This document shows, in pieces, positions 52,185 through 59,597 of a stretch of 64,000 nt of DNA. The DNA is taken from contig NZ_BSTF01000001.1 in NCBI RefSeq assembly GCF_030269365.1, forward strand, positions 1 to 64,000, in the 5' to 3' direction. The position numbers and the translations under genes are program-made. The stretch is from Lentzea sp. NBRC 102530. GTDB taxonomy: Bacteria > Actinomycetota > Actinomycetes > Mycobacteriales > Pseudonocardiaceae. How positions within the stretch are numbered: the stretch's first letter is position 1; each line of letters begins with the position of its first letter. Under the pieces are notes generated by a model. The model saw only the letters and a list, made by a program, of their open reading frames with translations. It did no database searches and was not told where the DNA came from.

Positions 52185-53854
52185 GCTTCTCCGTCTGGGC
52201 GCCGACGCCCGAGTCGGTGCACGTGCGGGTCGACGGCGTCGACCACGAGATGAAAAGCGACGGCGACTGGTGGCACTCGGACGCCGAGGGCACCGACTAC
52301 GCGTTCGTCATCGAGGGCGAGGCCTACCCGGACCCGAGGTCGCTGTGGCAGCCGAACGGGGTGCACGAGGCGTCCCGGGTGTACCGCCACGACTACGCCT
52401 GGGGTGACGCGGGCTGGACCGGCAGGGCGTTGCCCGGTGGCGTGATCTACGAGTTGCACATCGGCACGTTCACGCCGGAGGGCACGTTCGACGCGGCCAT
52501 CGGCAAGCTCGACCACCTGGTGGCTCTCGGCATCACGTTCGTCGAGGTCATGCCGGTCAACAGCTTCGACGGCGTCGAGGGCTGGGGTTACGACGGGGTG
52601 CTGTGGGGCGCGGTCCACGAGCCCTACGGGGGCCCGGACGGCTTCAAGCGGTTCGTCGACGCCTGCCACGCCCGCGGCCTGGCCGTGCTGCTCGACGTGG
52701 TCTACAACCATCTCGGGCCGTCCGGCGCGTACCTCGACAGGTTCGGGCCGTACTTCGCGGGCCGCAACGACTGGGGCCCCGGCCTCAACCTCGACGGCCC
52801 CGGCTCGGACGAGGTCCGCCGGTACGTGATCGACAACGCCCTGCAGTGGCTGCGCGACTTCCACGTGGACGGGCTGCGCCTGGACGCCGTGCACGCGCTC
52901 GCCGACAGCAGGGCGAGGCACGTCCTCGAGGAGCTGTCGATCGAGGTGGACGCGCTCTCGGCGTCCGTCGGCCGCCCGCTCACCCTGATCGCCGAGTCGG
53001 ATCTGAACGACGCGAAGCTCGTGACGGCCCGCGAAGGCGGCGGCTACGGCCTGCACGCGCAGTGGTCGGACGACCTGCACCACTGCCTGCACGTCGCGCT
53101 GACGGGTGAAACCTTCGGCTACTACGCGGACTTCGCAGCCCCCGGAGCGTTGCGGAACACGCTGGAGAAGGTGTTCTTCCACGCCGGCACCTGGTCGTCG
53201 TTCCGGGAGAAGCACCACGGCAAGCCGGTCGACACCGCGCTGATCCCCGGCCACCGGTTCCTCGCGTACACGCAGAACCACGACCAGATCGGCAACCGCG
53301 CGACCGGCGACCGCCTGCCCGCGACCGTGTCGGTCGGCAAGTTGCTCTGCGGCGCCGCGATCGTCCTCACCTCGCCGTACACGCCCATGATCTTCATGGG
53401 GGAGGAGTGGGCGGCGTCGACGCCGTGGCAGTTCTTCGCGTCGTTCCCGGACCCGCACCTGGCGGAGGCCGTCCGCACGGGCAGGCGCCGCGAGTTCGCC
53501 CGGCACGGCTGGGGCGAGTCCGACGTGCCGGACCCGATGTCACCGCAGACGGTTGAGAATTCGCGGCTGCGCTGGTCCGAGGCGGGTGAGGGCGATCACG
53601 CGCGCGTCCTGGATGTGTACCGGGCCCTGATCTCGTTGCGGCGCTCCCGTCCGGAGCTCGCCGACCCGCGGTTGGACAGGTTCGTGGTGGAACAGGACGG
53701 GGAGTGCCTGGTGCTGCACCGCGAGACGACCCGCGTGGTGGTGAACCTCGGCACGACCCCCGTCCCGCTGCCTCAGGGAGACGTGCTGCTGACCTCCTCG
53801 GCCAACCCGTCGTCGCTTTCCCCGGAGTCGTTCGCGATCGTCGCGTCGACGTGA
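52181..53854 (+). CDS. treZ: Malto-oligosyltrehalose trehalohydrolase
   Basis: 557 residues from GTG 52181. An E-set domain (FSVWAPTPESVHVRVDG) is followed by the barrel with IYELHIGTFTPEGTFDAAI, DVVYNHLGPSGAYL, GLRLDAVHALADSRARHVLEEL (nucleophile Asp) and LIAESDLND (Glu), plus YTQNHDQIGNRA. It releases trehalose from maltooligosyl trehalose, ending the TreY-TreZ pathway. Its last 82 bp overlap, antisense, the 3' end of the ANTAR gene. Confidence 0.95.
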   Translation: MSFSVWAPTPESVHVRVDGVDHEMKSDGDWWHSDAEGTDYAFVIEGEAYPDPRSLWQPNGVHEASRVYRHDYAWGDAGWTGRALPGGVIYELHIGTFTPEGTFDAAIGKLDHLVALGITFVEVMPVNSFDGVEGWGYDGVLWGAVHEPYGGPDGFKRFVDACHARGLAVLLDVVYNHLGPSGAYLDRFGPYFAGRNDWGPGLNLDGPGSDEVRRYVIDNALQWLRDFHVDGLRLDAVHALADSRARHVLEELSIEVDALSASVGRPLTLIAESDLNDAKLVTAREGGGYGLHAQWSDDLHHCLHVALTGETFGYYADFAAPGALRNTLEKVFFHAGTWSSFREKHHGKPVDTALIPGHRFLAYTQNHDQIGNRATGDRLPATVSVGKLLCGAAIVLTSPYTPMIFMGEEWAASTPWQFFASFPDPHLAEAVRTGRRREFARHGWGESDVPDPMSPQTVENSRLRWSEAGEGDHARVLDVYRALISLRRSRPELADPRLDRFVVEQDGECLVLHRETTRVVVNLGTTPVPLPQGDVLLTSSANPSSLSPESFAIVAST

Positions 53855-54117
53855 TCCCACAACATCTGGTCGGTCAGCTCCACCGGCCGCCCCAGGTGCG
53901 CGTGCACGAACGCCGTGACCAGCCGGTCCGCGGCGACGTGCAGCTTGATGTTGTGGTGCTGCGATATGTGCACCAGCAGCTGGAACGCCTGCTGGGGTGT
54001 GCAGGGTTTGCGTGCGGCGATCAGGCCAGTGGCCTGCCCGATGACTGTCCGGGACACCAGAGCTTTGCGCAGCCCCGCCACCTCGGCCTCGAGGGCGGTG
54101 ATTCTCGCGGACGACAC
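53773..54117 (-). CDS. ANTAR-domain RNA-binding protein
   Basis: 114 residues from GTG 54117; AAAGGAG 6 bp upstream makes this start clear over longer in-frame ones. A coiled coil (ITALEAEVAGLRKALVSR) precedes the ANTAR three-helix domain: VIGQATGLIAARKPCTPQQAFQLL and HISQHHNIKLHVAADRLV. ANTAR proteins bind paired-hexaloop RNA hairpins to prevent termination. No GAF, PAS or receiver domain is present, so the sensor must be separate or lie in the ~45-residue C-terminal tail. Overlaps treZ 3' end convergently by 82 bp. Confidence 0.8.
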   Translation of the reverse strand: MSSARITALEAEVAGLRKALVSRTVIGQATGLIAARKPCTPQQAFQLLVHISQHHNIKLHVAADRLVTAFVHAHLGRPVELTDQMLWDHVDATIANDSGESDDGLAEEVSSTSP

Positions 54118-54269
54118 CGCCGGCTCCTTTCGCGTCGTCGTGGTCACAGCGGCATGCCGGTGAGACGACGGGCTCTGGAGCTGCATTGCGAAAGGCGGGC
54201 ACACCCAGAGCAAGCCGTCACATCGGCTTGCGGCTGGGTTCTCAACCGCGAGTGATCACCTTATCAAGG

Positions 54270-54294
54270 GTTTGAGACGGTGCTCGCCGGGTAA
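54270..54294 (+). promoter_or_regulatory. SigB/SigF-type stress promoter of the CsbD gene
   Basis: GTTTGA (54270-54275) and GGGTAA (54289-54294) with 15 bp between GTTT and GGGTAA match the SigB/SigF-family consensus GTTT-N14-16-GGGTA. The predicted start is within a few bases of the CsbD ATG at 54304, so the mRNA is nearly leaderless. Confidence 0.65.
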
Positions 54295-54303
54295 CCGAGT
54301 TGC

Positions 54304-54483
54304 ATGGGTGCCGATGAGAAGTTCGAGAACAAGGCGGAAGAGCTCAAGGGCCGCGCGAAGGAAGCCGTCGGCGACGCCACCGGGAACGAGCAGTGGCAGG
54401 CCGAGGGGCGGGCTGAGCGTGCCAAGGGGGCTCTCAAGCAGGCCGGCGAGAAGGTCAAGGACGCCTTCAAGTCCGGCAAGTGA
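54304..54483 (+). CDS. CsbD-family stress protein
   Basis: 59 residues starting MGADEKFENKAEELKGRAKE, then VGDATGNEQWQAEGRAERAKG and ending VKDAFKSGK. This is the full CsbD pattern (GKxxEFKGKAKExxGxxTGNxxxxAEGK), a small, hydrophilic, general-stress protein of unknown mechanism. A SigB-type promoter stands immediately upstream, which agrees with the name (controlled by sigma B in Bacillus). Divergent from the ANTAR gene. Confidence 0.9.
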   Translation: MGADEKFENKAEELKGRAKEAVGDATGNEQWQAEGRAERAKGALKQAGEKVKDAFKSGK

Positions 54484-54668
54484 CGTTGGCCGACTGACGT
54501 CGGCCAGGACTGTGCAGCCGCCCGGTTCTACTCCCGTTGGGGGTGGGCCGGGCGGTTTTGCGTGTCGGCTGGGCTTCCAGCGGGGTTGTGTGTGCGGGTT
54601 CCGTCGCCGATGCGGTGGTCGTGCAGACCTTGACGAGAGTGGTTCAGGCATCGCCGCTTCGCGACGAC

Positions 54669-54793
54669 AGAGATCGGGGCTTGACTTCGGGGCCCTTGCG
54701 AGGCCCTCGTCGGCCTTGAAAGCCGGGGGTGAAGTGCGCCCCGGCCGAGCTGCGAGTGTAGGGCCTCGCACCCAAAGCCAAGCCCCGATCTCT
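54669..54793. repeat. 125-bp imperfect palindrome, MITE-like or structured RNA
   Basis: Terminal inverted repeats of 15 bp are perfect: AGAGATCGGGGCTTG at 54669-54683 and its complement at 54779-54793. Inside, an 11-bp perfect pair TGCGAGGCCCT (54697-54707) with AGGGCCTCGCA (54760-54770), then GCCGGGG/CCCCGGC in the centre. The whole forms one long hairpin. It has no target-site duplication that I can see. Confidence 0.6.
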
Positions 54794-54978
54794 TCGGGTG
54801 CGTGGCTGGGTTTCGTTGGTACGTCACCACTACCGCTTGCTCGGAGCCGCGAGGTAGGGACGGCTCGCCTTCGGCCTTGCGTCGGGTCTTGGGGGGCTCG
54901 GCTGCGCCGTCGCGATGCTTGCGCTCGGTGGGCTCGCCTGCGGCATCGTCGTCCTCAAGCCATTGGTTGCCTGCTCTC

Positions 54979-55103
54979 GGCCACCGATCTCTTGGCCACC
55001 CAAGTCTCGGCCACCGATTCGCTCGGCCACCGATCGCTTGGCCACCGATCTCTCTGCCACCGGACTCATGACCACAGCTCTTGGCCACGAAGCCTTGGCC
55101 ACC
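54979..55103. repeat. Degenerate 15-bp tandem repeat (minisatellite), about nine copies
   Basis: The word GGCCACC recurs with starts at 54979, 54994, 55009, 55025, 55040, 55055 (TGCCACC), about 55070 (GACCAC), 55083 (GGCCACG) and 55097, a 15-bp period with one 16-bp and two shorter steps. Consensus is about TCGGCCACCGATCTC. Because the period is a multiple of three, it gives 5-residue repeats in overlapping frames, which explains chance open frames here. Confidence 0.75.
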
Positions 55104-55328
55104 GAGTTCTTGGCAGCCCAATGCTCGCGTAGCTCGCCTGGCGGGACTGTCAGACCGTCTGAGTACGTTGGAGCGCGGGGGGTCCTGGTGGCGAGGGGAC
55201 GCCTGCGCGAGCCTGCCTTGTCCACGCTCGTCTTGCCGCGTTCGTCTTGTCCGCGCTCGTTCTAGCCTGTGCTCGCCGTGCTCGTGCTCATCTTGTCCGA
55301 GTGGCGTGAGGTGCCCTGAAACGGGACA

Positions 55329-55449
55329 ACCCCCGGACGACTCCTGCGCGAGCAGGCCGAGCGGGACCAGCGCTCGAAGTCCGGGGGTCGGGTGGCTGCC
55401 TTGGATTACGACTAGGCGTCACCAAAGGCGGTCCTAGCGGACAGCCACC
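55329..55449 (+). ncRNA. Candidate structured RNA (two foldable domains) upstream of XRE gene
   Basis: Domain 1: 9-bp stem CCCCCGGAC (55330-55338) with GTCCGGGGG (55379-55387), enclosing CCTGC-GCGA-GCAGG (55343-55356, GNRA-type tetraloop) and GAGCG/CGCTC (55359-55375). Domain 2: GGTGGCTG (55391-55398) with CAGCCACC (55442-55449), enclosing GCCTTGG with CCAAAGGC (one bulge) and a crossing CTAGG (55412-55416) with CCTAG (55433-55437), a possible pseudoknot. Strand is taken from the downstream gene and is uncertain. Confidence 0.4.
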
Positions 55450-55584
55450 TCACGAGTCCTGTAGCTATACAACTTCGGACCACCTCCTCTCTTGTGTACT
55501 GCGAACCTATGCCTGGGTCGGGTGGGCGTGCAACGGACTTTCTCACGCCACGCGAGGGGCTTGAGTCGCGTAGAATCCGCAGGC

Positions 55585-55842
55585 ATGGTGCGCATCCCCC
55601 TGACGTCGCTCGAACGGGAGCGCGGTAGGCGGCTCGGTCAGTTGCTGCGCGATGCTCGCGGCGAGGAGAGCATGGTCGAGATCGCGGCTCGGGCCGGGTT
55701 GTCGGCGGAGACCGTGCGCAAGATCGAGACCGGGCGGGCTCCTACGCCCTCGTTCTTCACCATCGCCGCGTTGGCCGGGGCCCTGGGGATCTCGCTCGAT
55801 TCCATCAACGAACTGCTGGCGCCGCAGAGTCGTTCGGCCTAG
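55585..55842 (+). CDS. XRE-family helix-turn-helix protein, probably leaderless
   Basis: 85 residues from ATG 55585. A consensus -10 TAGAAT (55571-55576) lies 8 bp upstream, so transcription should start at or next to the ATG. The HTH is LGQLLRDARGEESMVEIAARAGLSAETVRKIETGRAPTPSFFTIAALAGALG (shown in running parts), and the protein ends soon after the HTH; there is no sensor domain. It is a small DNA-binding regulator of unknown target. Confidence 0.85.
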   Translation: MVRIPLTSLERERGRRLGQLLRDARGEESMVEIAARAGLSAETVRKIETGRAPTPSFFTIAALAGALGISLDSINELLAPQSRSA

Positions 55843-55989
55843 TTCGCTCGATCGTTTGGTCTGTTACTCGGACGAGTTACCACTAAAGTCGGGGATGTCC
55901 GGCGGTTTCCGGAACGATCCTTGACGTGGCTTCTCGGGCCGTGCTCCGGTGGAGCGGCGAGATTCGCTCTTCTCGAAGCAGGGGGAATT

Positions 55990-56511
55990 GTGAAATTCAT
56001 TTCAGGTGTCATTGCTGCGTTCCTGGCGTTCGCGCTGGTCGGTGCTCCCGCCGCGTCCGCGACCGCAGAAGCGCAGATCAGCAGGGGTGAAATGCTGAAG
56101 CGGGCGGCTGTCTGGCTGACCGCGAACAACGGCAAGCAGGTTCCGTACAGCATGTCGAAGTACTGGAAAGACGGGTACCGGCAGGATTGTTCGGGTTATG
56201 TTTCGATGGCCGCGAACCTGGGGAACGGAAATCCCAAGGGCGGTCCGAACACCGTTGCTCTCGCGACCAGCAAGTACACGACGTCCATCAAGATCGCGGA
56301 CATGAAGCCGGGTGATCTGTTCATCGATCCGGTCGACGAACCCGGCAACGACTTCCGGCACGTCGTGATCTTCGAGAAGTGGGAGAAGCCCAACCAGTCG
56401 TACTGGGCCTACGAGCAGCGCGGTAGCCACGGCACGGACCACCGCGTGCTCACCTACGGGCTGAAGGACAAGAAGTACAAGCCCTACCGGTTGAAGAACG
56501 TCACCGGCTGA
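55990..56511 (+). CDS. Secreted NlpC/P60-like (putative peptidoglycan hydrolase) protein
   Basis: 173 residues from GTG 55990 with AGGGGGAA 3-4 bp upstream. A signal peptide (VKFISGVIAAFLAFALVGAP, cleavage after ASATA near 28) precedes a single cysteine-peptidase-like domain: Cys in YRQDCSGYVSMAANL and His in NDFRHVVIFEKWEK, the Cys-His order of NlpC/P60 and CHAP enzymes. ADMKPGDLFID is the usual pre-His block. It may cut peptidoglycan stems or be an amidase; target unknown. It follows the XRE gene by ~150 bp on the same strand. Confidence 0.75.
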   Translation: MKFISGVIAAFLAFALVGAPAASATAEAQISRGEMLKRAAVWLTANNGKQVPYSMSKYWKDGYRQDCSGYVSMAANLGNGNPKGGPNTVALATSKYTTSIKIADMKPGDLFIDPVDEPGNDFRHVVIFEKWEKPNQSYWAYEQRGSHGTDHRVLTYGLKDKKYKPYRLKNVTG

Positions 56512-56652
56512 TCGGCATCACCAGGCGACCGGCGTGGCCAGCGGACTCCGCACGGCCATGCCGGTCCGCCGTGAATGCCGCCTGAACGTCCATTCGCGCC
56601 AGTCGCGCGGCGATGTCGTTGCTGCACCTGAAGGTTCGCGCGGGTGACGGCG

Positions 56653-58029
56653 TCAGGTTCGATCGCGGAGACTTCGCCGGCGCAAGGCTGACCTGCCTAC
56701 GGCCACTGCCGCTACGCCCGCGACGAGCACGCCCGTGGACAGGATCTGCCCGCGGGCCTGCTCGTCGGCCAGCATGAGCGCGATGATGCCGACGATCACC
56801 GCGAGGGCCGTGTAGGAGAGGTACGGATAACCCCACATGGGGACCGCCGGGTCCTGCATGGTGCGGCGCAGGCGGATCTGGGAGACCGCGACGAACCCCC
56901 ACACGACCAGCAGCGCCGAGCCGACGGCGTTGAGCAGCAACAGGAACACCGTGTCGGGCCACAGGTAGTTGAGCAGCACCGAGAAGAAGCCGAACGCCGT
57001 GGACGCCAGCACGGCGTTGCGCGGCACCCCGTTGACCTTCTTCAGGAGTGCCTTCGGTGCTTCTTCCCGTTCCGCGAGCGAACTCAGCATGCGCGCGGCC
57101 CCGTACAGGGTGGCGTTGATGGCGCTCAGCAGCGCGACGAAGATGACGACGTTCATGATCTGCCCGGCCGCCGGGATCCCGAGCCGGTTCAGCACCGCGA
57201 CGTACGGGCTGGCGCCGACCTCGGAGTCGTTCCACGGCAACAACGTCACGACCACGGCCATCGAGCCGAGGTAGAAGACGAGCAGCCGGGTCATGGCCGT
57301 CCTGAGCGCCTTCTTGATGGCGTGCCTGGGGTCCTCGGCGTCCGCGGCGGCGATCGTGATGACCTCCAGCCCGCCGAACGCGAACACCGTGGCCATGAAC
57401 GCGGCGATCACGCCACCCCAGCCGTTGGGCAGGAAGTCCCGGAGGTTCTGGAACCCGGGCGATTCCGTGGTGGGGAGGAGGCCTGCGATGGCGAGCGCGC
57501 CGAGCCCGAGGAAGAGCACGATCGCCGCGACCTTGAGCCCCGCGAACCAGAACTCGAACTCGCCGAAGCTGCGGACGTTGCTCAGGTTCACCGCCGTCAG
57601 CACCGCCATGAACAGCAGCACCCACGCCCACTGGGGGACCGCGGGCACCCATCCGGACGCGATCTTCGCGGCGCCGGTCGCCTCGACCGCGAGCACCACC
57701 CCGACCGCCGCCCAGTACGTCCACCCGACGGTGAACCCGGCCCACGGTCCGATCGCCTTTTCCGCGTGCACCGAGAACGCGCCACCGCTCGGATGCTCGG
57801 CCGCCATTTCCCCGAGCATGCGCATCACGAGCAGGGCCAGAATTCCGGCGAGTCCGAACGAGATGAGCACGGCAGGTCCCGCCAACGCGATGCCGGCCCC
57901 TGTCCCGACGAACAGACCAGCTCCGATCACGCCGCCCAACGCGATCATGGTCACATGCCGTTCCCGCAGGTGAGTCACGCTCTCCAGCCCCGTTCGAGTG
58001 TGCCGATGGCGGCCCGATAGTGAGTTCAT
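56653..58029 (-). CDS. APC-superfamily amino acid permease (AAT/GABA-permease type)
   Basis: 458 residues, twelve membrane helices. The first helix GGVIGAGLFVGTGAGIALAGPAVLISF has the AAT-family GxIGxGLFxG motif, and HPSGGAFSVHAEKAIGPWAGFTVGWTYW follows. It is a proton-coupled uptake carrier for an amino acid. A GABA aminotransferase and aldehyde dehydrogenase lie 2.5-5 kb away on the same strand, so GABA is a plausible substrate, but aromatic or other amino acids are equally possible by sequence. Confidence 0.87.
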   Translation of the reverse strand: MNSLSGRHRHTRTGLESVTHLRERHVTMIALGGVIGAGLFVGTGAGIALAGPAVLISFGLAGILALLVMRMLGEMAAEHPSGGAFSVHAEKAIGPWAGFTVGWTYWAAVGVVLAVEATGAAKIASGWVPAVPQWAWVLLFMAVLTAVNLSNVRSFGEFEFWFAGLKVAAIVLFLGLGALAIAGLLPTTESPGFQNLRDFLPNGWGGVIAAFMATVFAFGGLEVITIAAADAEDPRHAIKKALRTAMTRLLVFYLGSMAVVVTLLPWNDSEVGASPYVAVLNRLGIPAAGQIMNVVIFVALLSAINATLYGAARMLSSLAEREEAPKALLKKVNGVPRNAVLASTAFGFFSVLLNYLWPDTVFLLLLNAVGSALLVVWGFVAVSQIRLRRTMQDPAVPMWGYPYLSYTALAVIVGIIALMLADEQARGQILSTGVLVAGVAAVAVGRSALRRRSLRDRT

Positions 58030-58090
58030 GGCGGCGGAGAGTCAAATCGTGTGATCGGGGTTACACCGAAGCCGAAGAAGGGTGAGACCG

Positions 58091-58591
58091 ATGAACTCGC
58101 CTGAAGGAGCACTGCCGTCCGGAGCGCTGTCTTCGGACGTGTTGCCACAACTCGACACGTTCTCCGGCGCGCTGGAGCGTTACTCGGGGTGGGGGTGGCT
58201 GGTGCTGCGCTCGGAGAACCGGCTGCTGCTGACCACCGACCACGTCGTGTCCGCGGTGGAGATGCCCGCGGGGGTGGGCGGGGAGGTGCAGCACTACCTG
58301 GCCGTGCGGATGCTGGCCGGGCCCGTGGTGGTGCTGCCTTCCGGGCGGTGGCTGGTGTTGACCGGGTCGGCGGACTCGGCTTCGCAGGTGAACCTGATCC
58401 GGTTGCGGGCTCGGGGCGCTCTGACGCATCGGTTGGGGACGTTGGTGCCGTTGCCGCCGTCGCGGATCGACGGGGGTGGGGTTCGGTGGCTGGGAGCCGT
58501 GCCTGGGGGCGGGGCTGGGCCTGCCTTGCCGCCGTTCTCGGCTGTGGTGGCGGCGTTGAGGGCTGTCACGGAGACCGCTGGGCTGCGGTGA
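58091..58591 (+). CDS. Unrecognised soluble protein
   Basis: 166 residues from ATG 58091 (GAAGAAGG upstream at 9 bp; GTG 58082 possible). There is no signal peptide or membrane segment. Features: GWGWLVLRSENRLLLTTDHVVSAVEMPAGVGGEVQHYLAVRM and VVVLPSGRWLVLTGSADSASQ, a beta-rich first half, and a Gly/Pro-rich end. It looks like the conserved small protein seen in other Pseudonocardiaceae but I cannot name a family. Divergent from the permease with ~60 bp between. Confidence 0.55.
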   Translation: MNSPEGALPSGALSSDVLPQLDTFSGALERYSGWGWLVLRSENRLLLTTDHVVSAVEMPAGVGGEVQHYLAVRMLAGPVVVLPSGRWLVLTGSADSASQVNLIRLRARGALTHRLGTLVPLPPSRIDGGGVRWLGAVPGGGAGPALPPFSAVVAALRAVTETAGLR

Positions 58592-58665
58592 CCGTCGGAC
58601 CCCTGTGAGCAGGTGCTGCGTCCGCGTGCGTTCCCCTGTTGTGGACGGCTGCCGGCTCCTTGGCG

Positions 58666-59187
58666 CTAGCTCGTGGGTGGGAGGACGTTCGCCTTGAAGC
58701 GGTTGAGGGTGTTGCCCCGCTCGGCGAAGTTGACCACCAGGTAGGTGCCGTTGCGGCCCTGTGAGATGCCCACGCCCACGCGGTCCGACGACTTCCAGAT
58801 CAACGCCGTGAAGTGGAGCACGGAGAGGTCGACGGTGGAAGGCGTCATCTCTTTGTCGTAGTCGTAGCGGCGGGATTCGCCGTACCAGTCCTCCAGGGCT
58901 TTACCGATCACTGTATCGATTGCCCTGTTGCGTCCCGCCTCGTACAGGTTCTCGCCGTAGACGTTGTCCGGGCGGTGTTCGAAGCGATTTGTGGACTGGA
59001 GGTGGTCCGCCCATTCTTGCGCCGTTCTTGACACTTCGGAATCGAGTGAGAGGGGTGGCACGCCGTGCTTTGCGCGGTGGGCGTTGATGAGTTCTACCGT
59101 CTTCGTGAAGGGGTCCACGGCGTGGGCGGTAGGGGTGGTGAAACTCAGGGTGAGGGCCACGGTGATCACGGTGAGCATCCAACGCAT
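58666..59187 (-). CDS. Secreted CAP-domain (SCP/PR-1-like) protein
   Basis: 173 residues from ATG 59187. A signal peptide (MRWMLTVITVALTLSFTTPTAHA) leads straight to the CAP domain: INAHRAKHGVPPLSLDSEVS, AQEWADHL, VYGENLYEAG, DWYGESRRYDYDKE and HFTALIWKSSDRVGVGIS, with His and Glu at the usual CAP cleft positions. Bacterial CAP proteins are secreted and of unclear function (sterol or lipid binding, or proteolysis). No regulator adjoins. Confidence 0.85.
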   Translation of the reverse strand: MRWMLTVITVALTLSFTTPTAHAVDPFTKTVELINAHRAKHGVPPLSLDSEVSRTAQEWADHLQSTNRFEHRPDNVYGENLYEAGRNRAIDTVIGKALEDWYGESRRYDYDKEMTPSTVDLSVLHFTALIWKSSDRVGVGISQGRNGTYLVVNFAERGNTLNRFKANVLPPTS

Positions 59188-59441
59188 GACTCGTTTTGTC
59201 CCCCAAACGGGGCATCGTGGGCAATACCCCGGGTCGAATCTGCTGTCTTGATAGGCGCTGCGTAGTCGTGAGTAGCCTTGGGGTGTGATGGGGATCACGG
59301 GTGGTGTAACGCGGTGGCGATACCCCCTATGACCCCCTTGGGTTAGCGGTCGGTACCCCGGTTGCGGTGCAAATTCACTCCACAGGATGCGGTTGACGTT
59401 CTATGGTTTGTGATGTCGGACACCAACGTGAGGAGCTAGAC

Positions 59442-59498
59442 ATGGATGGCTACGAAATTCTCGCCGACGAGGACGGGCACGTTCGGGGTTACGACTAG
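59442..59498 (+). CDS. Predicted 18-residue acidic peptide
   Basis: ATG 59442 to TAG 59496-59498 encodes MDGYEILADEDGHVRGYD. AGGAG at 59431-59435 is 6 bp upstream, and TATGGT at 59402-59407 could be a -10 box. A hairpin terminator follows 34 bp after the stop. It is too short for family recognition. Two Tyr and seven acidic residues are notable. It could be a signalling or precursor peptide, or a regulatory leader; unknown. Confidence 0.45.
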   Translation: MDGYEILADEDGHVRGYD

Positions 59499-59531
59499 AG
59501 AGCCTCGCCCGAAGTTGCTCGACCGGCCGCT

Positions 59532-59560
59532 CGAGGGAGTCACCCGAAGCGACTCCCTCG
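59532..59560 (+). terminator. Hairpin terminator after the 18-residue peptide frame
   Basis: CGAGGGAGTC (59532-59541) pairs perfectly with GACTCCCTCG (59551-59560) around a 9-nt loop. The T-tract is weak. It also lies 37 bp from the stop of the convergent LacI gene, so it may serve either strand. Confidence 0.65.
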
Positions 59561-59597
59561 CGGCTGGAGCAGGTTAAGGCCGTTGGTCAGGAATGTT

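Larger units (their letters stand above)
54484..55584. other. Gene-poor 1.1-kb stretch with palindromes and repeats
   Basis: No frame here is convincing; open frames on both strands are Arg/Ser/Gly-rich or follow the 15-bp repeat. The stretch holds the 54669-54793 palindromic element, the 54979-55103 minisatellite and the 55329-55449 foldable segment listed separately. G+C and word use look different from the flanking genes (many TTG and CGG words), suggesting a non-coding or decayed region. Confidence 0.5.

Noticed and set aside
54578-54620. Possible tRNA 3' end (GGGTTCCGTCGCC)
   Set aside because: The T-loop consensus GGTTCGANTCC is not met and no cloverleaf can be drawn on either strand.
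54802-55121. Frames with LGHRS-type 5-residue repeats resembling pentapeptide-repeat proteins
   Set aside because: The 5-residue period is produced by the 15-bp DNA repeat; a 16-bp step breaks the frame and no start site is present.
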